Assembly (NCBI RefSeq): GCF_026210795.1
Contig: NC_089442.1
Location: forward strand, 744,001-808,000
Length of the DNA stretch: 64,000 bases
Source of the DNA: Rhizophagus irregularis
Taxonomy: Eukaryota; Glomeromycota; Glomeromycetes; Glomerales; Glomeraceae
Direction: 5' to 3'
Shown here: positions 1-9,768 of the stretch, in pieces
How the letters are laid out: the number at the start of each line of letters is the position of its first letter
Position numbering within the stretch: position 1 is the first letter of the stretch
Translations under genes and position numbers: made by a program
Notes under the pieces: generated by a model
What the model was told of the DNA's origin: nothing
Database searches by the model: none
What the model saw: the letters and a program-made list of their open reading frames with translations, nothing else

Positions 1-786
1 TTAATATATTAAAAAATACCATTAAATTCTAAGAATTTTATTTTTTTAGTATTTTTAGTATTTTTACTTCAAATCACCGAGGGTGATCGTCACTGTTGGC
101 CAGAATTATCAATTTTTACCGGCACTATATTTTTTTAATGCTGGTCGGTCATCATAATTTCAGTCACCGGTGATCATCACCCAATGATAGTTAGAAAAAT
201 TCTTTTAGTATTTTTCTATATTACTGAATTTTTTTCTATTTTAGTTTTAGTAATGTTTTTTCTTTAATTGATAATAATTTCTTTTAGTAATTTTCTGATA
301 TTCTTTTTCTTTTTAGTTTTAGTAATTTTTATAGATATTTTTTTTTATTCCCGATAATAATAGACCGCAGGGACGTTTTTTGTTACAGCTTTGGTAAATT
401 TTTTTTTTGATGATAATTTTTTTCCGATCATATTGTATCTCCCCGATAACAATATGCCTTTCTTTCATCTATTTTTTATTTTTTATTTTTACAATGGATT
501 GGAATTTGTTTTCATTTAATAATTTTTATTTTATTTTTTTTTTTTAACAATAGATCATTCAGTAATTATTTTTTTTTTCATTAGAAATATTTTTTTATTT
601 TTTAAAAAAAAATTTTCCAACAATAGATCGGACTTTGCCCTTTCTTTATGTTCAGTAACTGACATTTACTAATATTAATTGGTAATAGTTAGTTCCAGTT
701 ATAAAAAAAATTTACTTTTTTTTTTGCTTCCTGGTAACTAACACTTAAGTAATAGTTCTATCAATTTTTTAGTAATAACAATAGGC
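1..786. other. AT-rich intergenic DNA
   Basis: No gene seen. The stretch is T-rich, with short recurring pieces of the form GTAACAATAGAT that reappear at about 1220-1370 and 9100, so it looks like an old dispersed repeat. A loosely inverted GC-richer pair lies at about 66-185 (CACCGAGGGTGAT against ATCACCGGTGAC). Confidence 0.5.
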
Positions 787-794
787 TTTGGTGA

Positions 795-1189
795 TAGGGA
801 TTGGAACCGGTTAATGTTAACCGGTTAATTAACCGGTTAAGACGGTTAACCGGTTAAAGGATTTTGAAAATCGGTTAACCGGTTAAAACTATATTTACCA
901 TAATTCTAGTCAGATTTATATAATGCGGCCCAGAGACATGTAAATTGCGGCCACGTGTTCCTAAACTTGAAGTTTTAATGCCGAATTTTTTTCTATTTAT
1001 TTATAATAATTTTAGTGATACATAGTCTTCCTTATAACTAAATATGCAAGTAAAATCAAAAATTGGTACAATTTGCAGTAAAAAAAGTTTTTAAAATATT
1101 TTTGATATTAACCGGTTATTAACCGGTTAAGACCCTTGGTTAACCGGTTTTTAACCGGTTAAGGTTTTTTTGGACGGTTCCAATCCCTA
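795..1189. mobile_element. hAT-like MITE with AACCGGTT subterminal repeats
   Basis: The termini are inverted: TAGGGATTGGAACCG on the left and its near-exact complement on the right. Both sides carry the same 8-bp direct repeat TTTGGTGA (787-794 and 1190-1197). An 8-bp duplication and a TIR starting TA-G-G fit the hAT superfamily. Inside each end the palindrome AACCGGTT is repeated many times, as expected of transposase-binding subterminal repeats. At 395 bp with no ORF it is non-autonomous. The ends resemble those of the element at 57181-57904. Confidence 0.85.
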
Positions 1190-1198
1190 TTTGGTGAT

Positions 1199-1950
1199 AA
1201 GAATATTTTTTTTTTTTTTTGTAACAATAGATTTGATAATGGAATTTTTTTTTTAATATAAATTTTTATTTTAAACAATAGATTACTATGATATAAATCT
1301 CTGTATAATACATTCGTATGATGGTATTCTTGGTGATGAGAAATTTATTTATTTTTTTTTTGTAACAATTAATTATTCAGAATTGATTTTGTGATGAGTC
1401 TGTAAACGTACAGTAAACCATAAATTCTATAATACCGACTGCAACATTTGTTTAATATTATAATATTTGTCTCAAAGTTATTGTAATACTAAATCATTCT
1501 AACTTAACATATTGTAAATACACTTCACATTATTGTATTGTAAATATTGTAAATATAATTTATATCATTCAAATATAAATAATTGTATTATACTAATAAA
1601 TATAATGTATTATTCTAATATAATAATCATATTGTAAATATAAATTACTATATAAAATGTCCTCTAAATTCTTAGTCTAATATTAAATCAAATCTACACC
1701 TTTCTTATTAACACGCAAAAAATTTTTTAATGTGTAAAAGAATTTTTCTATATAAAAAAATTTTTTCTGAGGGTACTGCCTACCTTTTAGAACTCTTTTT
1801 TAGGCTTTTTTTACACTTTTTAAATTTTTATTTTATTTAATTTTATTATTTATTTTATTTTGAATTTCAATTCTTCAAATTTCTAATTACAAACAAAATT
1901 TAGTATTATAAAAGTAACAAAATTTCTAGAATTCTCTTTTCAATATATAT
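1199..1950. other. AT-rich intergenic DNA with dispersed-repeat fragments
   Basis: No gene seen. A GTAACAATAGAT-type motif, a CTGCAACATTTGTTT motif near 1440 and a GC-richer end near 1952-1980 (GGGTTACGGCTAGT) recur in the same order at about 9100, 9307 and 9540-9570. The two regions look like diverged copies of one dispersed repeat. Confidence 0.45.
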
Positions 1951-1984
1951 TCTGGCGCAGCGCGACGGGTTACGGCTAGTATTA

Positions 1985-2549
1985 ACCTAAGAAAAAAATG
2001 CCGAAATGGCATTTTCATATCATTTTATGAAAAAAATGTCATTTCAGCGTTTTTTTTTAATATCAACTTATGGAAAAAAATGCCATTTCGGCATTTTTCA
2101 TATCAATTTATGAAAAAAACGCCAAAATGACATTTTTTCATATTAAGAAAAAAATGCCAAAATGGCATTTTCATATCATTTTACGAAAAAATGCCATTTC
2201 AGCGTTTTTTTTAATATCAACTTATGAAAAAAAAATGCCATTTCGGCATTTTTCATATCAATTTATAAAAAAAAAACGTCAAAATGACATTTTTTCATAT
2301 TAACTTAAGAAAAAAATGCCGAAATGGCATTTTCATATCATTTTACGAAAAAAATGCCGTTTCAGCGTTTTTTTTAATATCAACTTATGAAAAAAAAATG
2401 CCATTTCGGCATTTTTCATATCAATTTATAAAAAAAAAACGCCAAAATGACATTTTTTCATATTAACTTAAGAAAAAAATGCCGAAATGGCATTTTCATA
2501 TCATTTTACGAAAAAAATGCCGTTTTAGCGTTTTTTTTAATATCAACTT
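1985..2549. repeat. Tandem array of short palindromes, left part
   Basis: About 14 palindromic cores of the type ATGCCGAAATGGCAT sit about 40 bp apart, separated by T- and A-rich linkers. Four core variants recur in fixed order, giving a higher-order period of about 160 bp (the ATGCCATTTCGGCA variant lies near 2079, 2236 and 2398). The cores can each form a hairpin. Short ORFs read through the array because the repeat lacks stops in one frame; they are not genes. The array resumes in the same orientation after the insertion at 2559-3779. Confidence 0.85.
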
Positions 2550-2558
2550 ATGAAAAAA

Positions 2559-3779
2559 GGTTACAGTACGATTTCCTGAATGCCTTTTTCCTGAATATAT
2601 CTTTTCCCGAAGTCATTTGCCTGAATGCCAATTTTCCGAACTGAACATTTTCCTGAAATATACAATTTCCCGAATCCTTATTTCCGAATCCCATGTCCTG
2701 AAGTCTAATTTCCCGAATCCTAAATCCAAATATCCTGAATCCCAATATCCCGAATTCAAATATCCTTAATTCCAATATTCCAAATTCTAATATTCCGAAT
2801 GGACAATTTCTTGAATTATATAATAAACTGTATATTTTCGTATGATTTATAAATAAACTATATAATAAATTTAAAAAATAAAAAACTAAGTTTTATTATT
2901 CAAATATATTATAAGCAGATATAATGTTAACAATTGTAAAATTTATTAGAGATTTATTAATATAATTCAACTTTTTGTAATATTAAACTAACTGTATGTT
3001 ACTAAACATTCTTAATTTCGCATTATGAATAGAAAATTACTAAATGAACAACTTTATCTATATAAAAACACCAAATTTTACACTAATTTATTACTTTTAC
3101 ATACTATGACACATCAATTTGTTGCAATAGAAAGCATTAAAAATATTCCTTTATTATATCAAGTGTTTGACTACATCGACTCCGTCTGTTAGCTTCAGGT
3201 GTATGATATGTTCTTTAGTACTTATCAATATGTGTTCCTCACCCTCTAAGTTAGTCATGGCTCTTCCACTGCAGCCATACTTTTTTCTGAACTCACAAGA
3301 CCAATAATATCTTTGGTTTATATTTTTTTCTTTTGTATACAAATATCCATATACATTGATTTTTGGATTACATTATTTATTTTAAGTATTTGTTTTAATA
3401 CAAGTTAGTTTATTACATGCAGTATTATATTTATACACATTATATATAATTTATTGATTAGTATACTAAATAAAATAAAGGTTGGGTTTATGAAATTAAT
3501 AATTCTAATTTATGATGTAAAATTATACAAGATAATATTAAATTCAGTAAGATGTCCATTCAGAATATCAGGGTTCATGATATTGGAATTTGGGGTAAAA
3601 TAATTCAGGATAAAAGAATTTGGGAAATTGGATGCTTCATATAATTCCAGAAATTGAGATTCGGGAAATTGGCATTCGGTAAAATAGAGTTTCAGGAAAT
3701 GATCAATTTCTGGAAATAGGCATTCAGAAAATTGGATTCGGGAAAAGGTATATTCAGGAAAATGGTATTCAGAAAATGG
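2559..3779. mobile_element. MULE-like element with long inverted ends, inserted in the palindrome array
   Basis: The element is flanked by the 9-bp direct repeat ATGAAAAAA (2550-2558 and 3780-3788). An uninterrupted array unit near 2387 has only one copy of this string, so it is a true target duplication. The ends are diverged inverted repeats of about 260 bp (roughly 2570-2820 and 3555-3779), themselves built of short TTTCC(C/T)GAAT-like units. Long TIRs, a 9-bp duplication and an internal FLYWCH finger fit the Mutator-like superfamily. No transposase catalytic domain is present, so it is non-autonomous or decayed. Confidence 0.8.
3150..3371 (-). pseudogene. FLYWCH-type zinc finger fragment
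   Basis: A short minus-strand frame reads as a FLYWCH finger: an aromatic stretch YGYLY, then YYWSC, then YGCSGRA, and a closing H-x2-H-like stretch (EHIIH). FLYWCH fingers often accompany MULE-type transposases. No start codon is in a good position and there is no neighbouring coding sequence, so this is most likely a leftover piece of the transposon gene in the enclosing element. The ATG-initiated part (3154-3342, 62 aa) covers only the later half of the motif. It is moderately convincing as FLYWCH because the W, C and C spacing fits. It is not convincing as a working gene. Confidence 0.6.
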
Positions 3780-3788
3780 ATGAAAAAA

Positions 3789-4437
3789 AATGCCATTTCG
3801 GCATTTTTCATATCAATTTATAAAAAAAAACGCCAAAATGACATTTTTTTCATATTAACTTAAGAAAAAAATGCCGAAATGGCATTTTCATATCATTTTA
3901 TGAAAAAAATGCCGTTTTAGCGTTTTTTTTTAATATCAACTTATGCCATTTCGGCATTTTTCATATCAATTTATGAAAAAAATGCCGGTTCAGCATTTTT
4001 TTCATATTGACTTATGAAAAACAACACTGTTTCGGCATTTTCATATCAATTTATGAAAAAACTGCCGAAATGACATTTTTTTCATATTAACCTAAGAAGA
4101 AAAATGCCGAAATGACATTTTCGTATCAATTTATGAAAAAAATGCCGTTTCAGCATTTTTTTTAATACCAACTTATGAAAAAAATGCCATTTCGGCATTT
4201 TTCATATCAATTTATAAAAAAAAAACGCCAAAACGACATTTTTTCATATTAACTTAAAAAAAAATGCCGAAATGGCATTTTCATATCATTTTTTCATATT
4301 AACTTAAGAAAAAAATGCCGAAATGGCATTTTCATATCATTTTATGAAAAAAATGCCGTTTCAGCATTTTTTTAAATATCAATTTATGAAAAAAAATGCC
4401 ATTTCGGCATTTTCGTATTATTTTATAAAAGTTTAGG
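3789..4437. repeat. Tandem array of short palindromes, right part
   Basis: This continues the array at 1985-2549 in the same orientation, with about 16 further cores. The order of the four core variants is mostly kept but is disturbed near 3950-4100 and by a doubled unit at about 4265-4330. Several cores have mismatches that weaken the hairpin, so this side is slightly more diverged. Confidence 0.8.
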
Positions 4438-4631
4438 TAATTACTTACCTTTGACGTTCCAGTATGATGATCATTTGTTAAATTTTGAATGAAGATCAAA
4501 AGAATTAAAATATTTTATCAAAAACTATTATTTGATGGCTTAATTTAGACAATCAATAGATAATTGATGTACCGGTTGATGAAGATTTGTGAAATTTATT
4601 TTTTTTTATTTGATAATTTTTTTTATATATA

Positions 4632-4751
4632 TGTTGTGCGTCAAGTGTCGATTTGCGTCAGATGCAGCTGACGCGCGTCAGATGTAAATCGACACTTGAC
4701 GCGCGTCAGTTAATAATTGACAACTGAGGCGCGTTGGCTGTCATCTGACGC
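4632..4751 (+). repeat. Left 120-bp terminal inverted repeat of the Ginger-like element
   Basis: It begins TGTTGTGCGTC and read by eye is identical over 120 bp to the reverse complement of 7230-7349. It contains the perfect 14-bp palindrome CTGACGCGCGTCAG and several partial copies of it. The GC content is far higher than the surroundings. The outer flank is TATA on both sides, compatible with a 4-bp target duplication, though the flank is AT-repetitive so the length is uncertain. Confidence 0.9.
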
Positions 4752-4865
4752 ATTAATAATCAATAAATTACTATTGTTACACCATCTACTCTACGCTCTG
4801 CTCTTTACCTTTTAACGTCCTTTTTACATTTTAATTATATCAACATTTAATCTTTTAATTTTTTA

Positions 4866-6997
4866 ATGGAATACAACTTTATTAGCAAGGCTACACTTGA
4901 TAATATAGTTAATAATTATATAAGCTCTCTGCCAGAATGTCGACAAGAAAAAGCTTTAGTTAATGAAAATCTTTTTGAAAGAATAAAAAAAATATTACTT
5001 GATCCTTCCAACAAAGAAATTGATACAAAGACTACACGTGAGTGGGCAAGAAAACGTTTTATCCTTGAAGAGATTACTCCAGGAGATTATAGGATTATGG
5101 CCAAGCGTGATAATAAACCTGTTTTAATTGTTGAAAATATGTATGAAGTATTATGCAGGATACATGCTGAAATTGATAATCACGCTGGTCAGAAACAGTT
5201 ATGGGAATCAGTTAAACAAAATTGGAGTTTTGTAAGACAGGAAATTGTTGAAAAGTTTGTCAACAACTGCACTATATGTGCCACCCGAAAGCCTTCTTTC
5301 CATCCTTTAGCAAGTAAACCAATAATTGCAAAAAACTATCTGTCTCGTGTCCAGGTAAATTATTTATATTGACTATGAAAAAATTCATTTTAATTTAAGA
5401 GTATTTCTTTTCTACAGATAGATTTGATTGATTTATCATATGACGCTGACGGGGATTACAAATACATTTGTCACGTTCGTGATCACTTTACAAGATTCTC
5501 TTGGGCGAGACCACTAACTTCCAAACGAGCTATTGAAGTGGCAGCCTTTTTATTTGATTTATTTTTTTTTATTGGCTCTCCTCCAACCATTTTACAATCT
5601 GATAATGGGAAGGAGTTTTGCGCAGAAATAATAAAGGAACTTGTTGGCCTTTGGCCATCTGTAAAAATTATTAATGGAAGGCCTCGTCATCCGCAGTCCC
5701 AAGGTTTGGTAGAAAGGGGAAATGGTATTTTACAACAAAAATTGGGGAAGTGGAGAGAAACTTCCGGAAGAAAAGATTGGTCATATGGGCTTCGTTTAGT
5801 AGTCTTGTCCATGAATAATTCCATTTGTAGATCACATAAAAAAACTCCTTACGAACTAGTTTATGGTGATAAACCTCGTGGAAATTGTAGTTTAATTGAT
5901 GAACTATTTGCCCGAGGCATTTATGACGAAGAAAACATTCCTGAAATGATCAAAATTGCAGATTTTGAAAGTTCAGATGAAAATTTAGATAATGATTTTG
6001 ATTTTAATGAAAATTTACTTGGTAAATAAGTTGTTATTATTACTAATTATATTTAACTTAATATTTAATATAGCTTTTTTTATTTTTTTTAGATTCTCCA
6101 GCATCATCTCATATGGTAATATCTTTATTTTACTTATTTGATTTTTCAGTTATTATAATTTTTATTAATTTTTATCGTAAATTTTATTAGTTTTATATTA
6201 TAATTTATTAATTTTAATTGTAAATTTTATTAAATAATTTTTATTGATTTTTAAATAAAATTTTTATTGATTTTTAACGAAATTTTTAATGATTTTTAAT
6301 GAAATTTTTAGTGTAATTTTTAATTAATTAAATGATTTAACAATATTTTATATAATTTTATCAACTTTCATTATTTTAGGTTTCGCAAAACCAAGATAAA
6401 GCAGTATATTTTGAAACCAGGGAGAATGAGACGTCAGAACAGCCTATTCCTATTGACCCCGTTCTTATTGACATTACAAATGAAGCTTCATCACAAGAGA
6501 GAGTTACAAACCATAAAATATTAAGAGAAGCTGCTCGGCGAGACCTTGAAAATTATACTGAAAAGATGGTTAACCAAATGAATAAGGGAAAGAAAAGACC
6601 AAACAACTATGAAGTTGGAGATTTAGTACGAATCTCTGTTCCAAAAATTGATCGCTTTGGTACTGACCGACCTATGCTCCCATGCAAAATCCTGGAAAAA
6701 ATTAATAATCAATATCGGTTAGGTTCTCAATTTGGAGTCATTAATGTCTTCTATTCAGCAGGAGAAATTAGCCCCCTTGGTGTTAACCAATTTCCGGAAC
6801 TTGAAATAATACCTACAAGTACAATTACTGTTAGAGAGGCTGCACGTCTCCAAAATATAGGTTCAACCACAGGTACAATATGTAATTGTAAAGGAAATTG
6901 CAACAGTAATAGGTGCTATTGTAGAAAAATGGGAAATAACTGTGGAAGCAGATGTCATGGTGGTCGACAATGCCAAAACAAAAATGAAGTTAATTAA
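4866..6997 (+). CDS. Integrase-type transposase (Ginger / KRBA2-like), four exons
   Basis: Joining 4866-5354, 5418-6021, 6093-6115 and 6380-6997 gives an unbroken frame of about 577 aa; all three introns are GT-AG, of 63, 71 and 264 nt, and exon 3 is only 23 nt. The order is: an H2C2 zinc-binding domain (H100, H106, C135, C138); an rve integrase core with D165 (in QIDLIDL), D225 (in LQSDNGKEF) and E262 (in QSQGLVERG); a small C-terminal domain; and a cysteine-rich tail with NCKGNC, CYCRK and SRCHGG. This matches the integrase-derived KRBA2/SCAND3-type proteins. It would bind the TIRs and cut and paste the element. All key residues are present. The start is the first ATG after the left TIR and leader. 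Splicing is inferred from frame and sites only. Confidence 0.85.
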
Positions 6998-7229
6998 GTA
7001 AGTAAAATTTTACTATCTGTTTATTATTTTTATTATATAATTATCATTCGTAATAATAGTATTTTTAAAAAAATTGTATATTTAGAGTATTTACCAAAGA
7101 ATAATTAAAGGAAGAGATTGTATAAACTTTTAGTTCATTTGAAAAATAAAACAATAAAATTTCTTAATTTGATGAATAAAAAAGTACCAATTGTAATTAA
7201 AAGAAATTGCGTCAGACGACAGCTGACTT

Positions 7230-7349
7230 GCGTCAGATGACAGCCAACGCGCCTCAGTTGTCAATTATTAACTGACGCGCGTCAAGTGTCGATTTACATC
7301 TGACGCGCGTCAGCTGCATCTGACGCAAATCGACACTTGACGCACAACA
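7230..7349 (-). repeat. Right 120-bp terminal inverted repeat of the Ginger-like element
   Basis: This is the reverse complement of 4632-4751 with no mismatch seen by eye. It ends CGCACAACA and is followed by TATA. Confidence 0.9.
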
Positions 7350-7413
7350 TATATATTGAAGATTTTTTTTGAGGATTGTTAAAATTATTAAAGAAAAAAT
7401 GACTCCATATCAG

Positions 7414-7835
7414 TGTATATTGAAAATTTACGAGAAACTCAACCAGAATATGTTGTTCCTTATCCAAAACTATATGAAGATAATATGAACTTCGAGGAAA
7501 AGTTCCGATTAATGAATGAAGCCACAGAAAGATCTAAGCGAGTTGGTGACAGAGTCCTGTGGTTAGTTAATTTGTTTTATCTAGGACAATTGTTGGAACG
7601 ACAAACTAAAGATAATAAGCAACGAAACTATTATCGACAACAATTAACGGAACATTACCGAACTATTGTCACTCAAATGTTCTATTTATTCGAATATCTG
7701 GGAGTCGAACAAATCATGCGCACGATCCGAATAACGCCCACATTACTCCGAGAGGTTAGCCAAACCGAATTTCAGAAATTGGTAACTAAGGCTCTTCAAA
7801 TTTTCAACGGAGTTGAAAACTTGAGCGGGGAGTGA
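7414..7835 (+). CDS. Orphan ORF, Glomeromycotina-type unknown family, probable 3' exon
   Basis: An open frame of about 140 codons ends with TGA at 7833-7835. It has no in-frame ATG near its beginning. It begins just after a plausible splice acceptor (TCCATATCAG ending at 7413), with an in-frame TAA at 7389, so it looks like a terminal exon whose upstream part is missing or lies beyond the Ginger insertion. The first in-frame ATG gives a shorter protein starting MNFEEKF. The composition is soluble, charged and helical, with a stretch (NEATERSKRVGDRVLWLVN) that I associate loosely with uncharacterised repeated proteins of Rhizophagus. No function can be assigned. It may be a fragment of a mobile or multigene family. 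Confidence 0.45.
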
Positions 7836-7914
7836 TGTTACGCAGTAAATTGTTACGCAGCAATCACGTGATATAATTGAACCCGTGATGCCGATCAATG
7901 TAGTAGATGTCGAA

Positions 7915-8065
7915 TATGTTCGATATGTTATATATGTCCGATATATAGAATATATGGTATATAGGGAACATATAGAATAAATAGTATATATAGATAATAT
8001 AGTATATATAGGGTATATAGCATATATAGCATATATAGTATATATAATATGTATAGCATATGTAG
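7915..8065. repeat. TATATAG-type low-complexity repeat
   Basis: Irregular tandem variants of TATATAG(C/T)ATA form a simple-sequence stretch immediately after the orphan ORF. Confidence 0.7.
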
Positions 8066-8086
8066 CATAAATTTAATATATTAGAT

Positions 8087-8430
8087 ATTATTTTTCTTAG
8101 TAAAAATTTGTTATAAAAAGACAGTGTAAATGCGCATTAAAAAAAGTTCAGTTCTTTAGAACAGTTCTTAAAAATCTTTAATAAAATTAATTAAAACCCA
8201 TATACCCTTTATTTTCGTGTTGTTATTTCTTATACACTTTATTTTTATTCATTGTCTGTATTTGGTTAGTTTAATCCCTTACCATATTCGCATTTGATCG
8301 GATTTTTGTTAAGATTTACATTGAATTAATTGAATTAGTATAAGATCTACGCCGATCCTATTAATTTCCGACCCTACCGATCCTTCTGCTTACACTAAAT
8401 ATACCGCTTATTTTTAAGCACACAAAGAAC
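8087..8430. other. Intergenic stretch without recognisable gene
   Basis: AT-rich, with no ORF or structured repeat recognised. Confidence 0.4.
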
Positions 8431-8990
8431 TGACACATAACAATATTTTTTTTTTTCGGTTTTTTTCCAACCGATTCTTTTTTTAAAAATTTTTCATTCT
8501 TTTCACCGTTTAGATTTGGTTTTTTTTTCCAAAACCGAAAAATTATTATTTTTTTTTTTATTAAATAATCTTTAAAACTTGTATTATTTTTTTCGGTCTT
8601 TTCTTTTTTTTTAGACCATATTATTAATTTTTTTTTAAAATTTTTTCTCGGTCTTTTTGGTCAGAATTTTTTTCGGTACTAACTTCTAAACCGATTTCTT
8701 TCTTTATCCTTTTTCTTTCCCCCAAAATTTTTTTTTCTTTTTCTTTCGAATTTTTTTTATTTTTTCTTTCTTTTTCCTTTTCGGTTTCTTTTTTCAACCC
8801 AATTTTCCTCTTTGTTCCTCCTACAAAATTTTTTTTTCGTTTTTATTTTTATGATTTTATTTTTGTTATTTTCCAGTTTGGCTTTTTCCCTCTTTTCCTT
8901 TTTGATTTGGTTTTTTTTTCTTTCAAACCGAATTTTTTTTTCCCGAATACATTCTTTCGCCATTTAGGTTTGGATCGGTGATCAGATCAA
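8431..8990. repeat. Polypyrimidine repeat DNA
   Basis: Long T/C runs are broken by CCGAT and CGGTTTTTT pieces. The motif TTC(T)TTTCACC-TTTAG-TTTGG occurs near 8495-8520 and, modified, near 8950-8975. The same motif occurs at about 46080-46160 in a similar T-rich context, so this is a dispersed family. The Lys-rich minus-strand frame here is a low-complexity by-product. Confidence 0.55.
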
Positions 8991-9768
8991 TATTGCGGAA
9001 TTGCCTTTTTTCCCGATTCTTATAATAATATTTTTTTGTATCAAACTCAATAATTCAATAATAGACTAACATAATTAATTAATTATTTATTTTTTGTAAC
9101 AATAGATTGTTATAATTAATTTTCGGGAAAATTTTTTTTTTAATATTAATTAGTGAGATATTTTTTTTTCTAGAGGATGTAATTTTTTTTAATGCTACAA
9201 TGAAATTTTTTGAGATAAAAAAAAAAAAGATTTTTTTTGTAATAATGTAACAATAAACTATTTATACAAAATTGTTTTTGTAATGAATTTATAAATTTCA
9301 ACAGTACTGCAACATTTGTTTCGTGTGATAAATAAAATTTGCATTTAATATTAATATTTCATATACTTTATAACACTTGCACACAATTCATTGTTATTTG
9401 TATAATCATATAAATTGTGTAATTTATTACGTTTATTTCCTACTAATGGCATCATAATAATAATAAAAACTTATTCACACTACATGGCAAATAAAATATA
9501 AGTGTGTTATTACTCTCTTACTTGATGGGCAAGTATCATCCCCGGCGCGATGTGACAGGTTACGCCTAGTGATGATAAAATTATTTTTGAAAAATCAAGT
9601 TTAAAAATTCAGTATAAATTCCGCATCACAATATTCATTCCGTATACATATAGATTTATTATAGGGATTTAATCGCTGTTCACGATATTACGTAATAAAT
9701 GTATGAAATTATGAATCAAGTGATTTATTAATATAAAAGTTTGGTTTACTATCTCTAGGACTACATTA
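8991..9768. other. Intergenic DNA with repeat fragments downstream of the P450
   Basis: It holds a second copy of the GTAACAATAGAT ... CTGCAACATTTGTTT ... GGTTACGCCTAGT series seen at 1220-1980. A fragment ending TTATAGGG (9580-9666) resembles the right end of the element at 14105-15577. No gene seen. Confidence 0.45.
9580..9666 (+). repeat. Fragment of the CCCTATAA-ended element family
   Basis: The order AAGTTTAAAAATTC, ATTCCGCAT, TTCCGTATACATAT, TTATAGGG matches the right end of the element at 14105-15577 in the same orientation. Only the end is present. Confidence 0.55.

Larger units (their letters stand above)
4632..7349 (+). mobile_element. Ginger-like DNA transposon, apparently complete
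   Basis: The 2.7-kb element has 120-bp TIRs that look identical, TGT...ACA ends and a single transposase gene with an integrase core. Ginger elements are cut-and-paste transposons whose transposase is related to Gypsy integrases and which lack reverse transcriptase; no RT, protease or RNase H is visible here. Identical TIRs plus an unbroken spliced reading frame suggest recent movement. An alternative is another integrase-type DNA transposon group; the termini and the 4-bp flank favour Ginger. Confidence 0.8.

Noticed and set aside
1951-1980. tRNA gene or tRNA-derived SINE head (TGGCGCAGCGCG)
   Set aside because: An A-box-like word is present here and at several other places, but no B box (GGTTCGA) at the right distance and no cloverleaf was found.
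2070-2644. Three overlapping plus-strand ORFs rich in Phe, Lys and Tyr
   Set aside because: They are translations of the palindromic tandem array, with repeated peptide units that mirror the DNA repeat.
2548-2775. Minus-strand ORF with GFRIFGFRI-like repeats
   Set aside because: It translates the repetitive inverted end of the MULE-like element.
8757-8963. Lys/Arg-rich minus-strand ORF
   Set aside because: Low-complexity product of the polypyrimidine tract.
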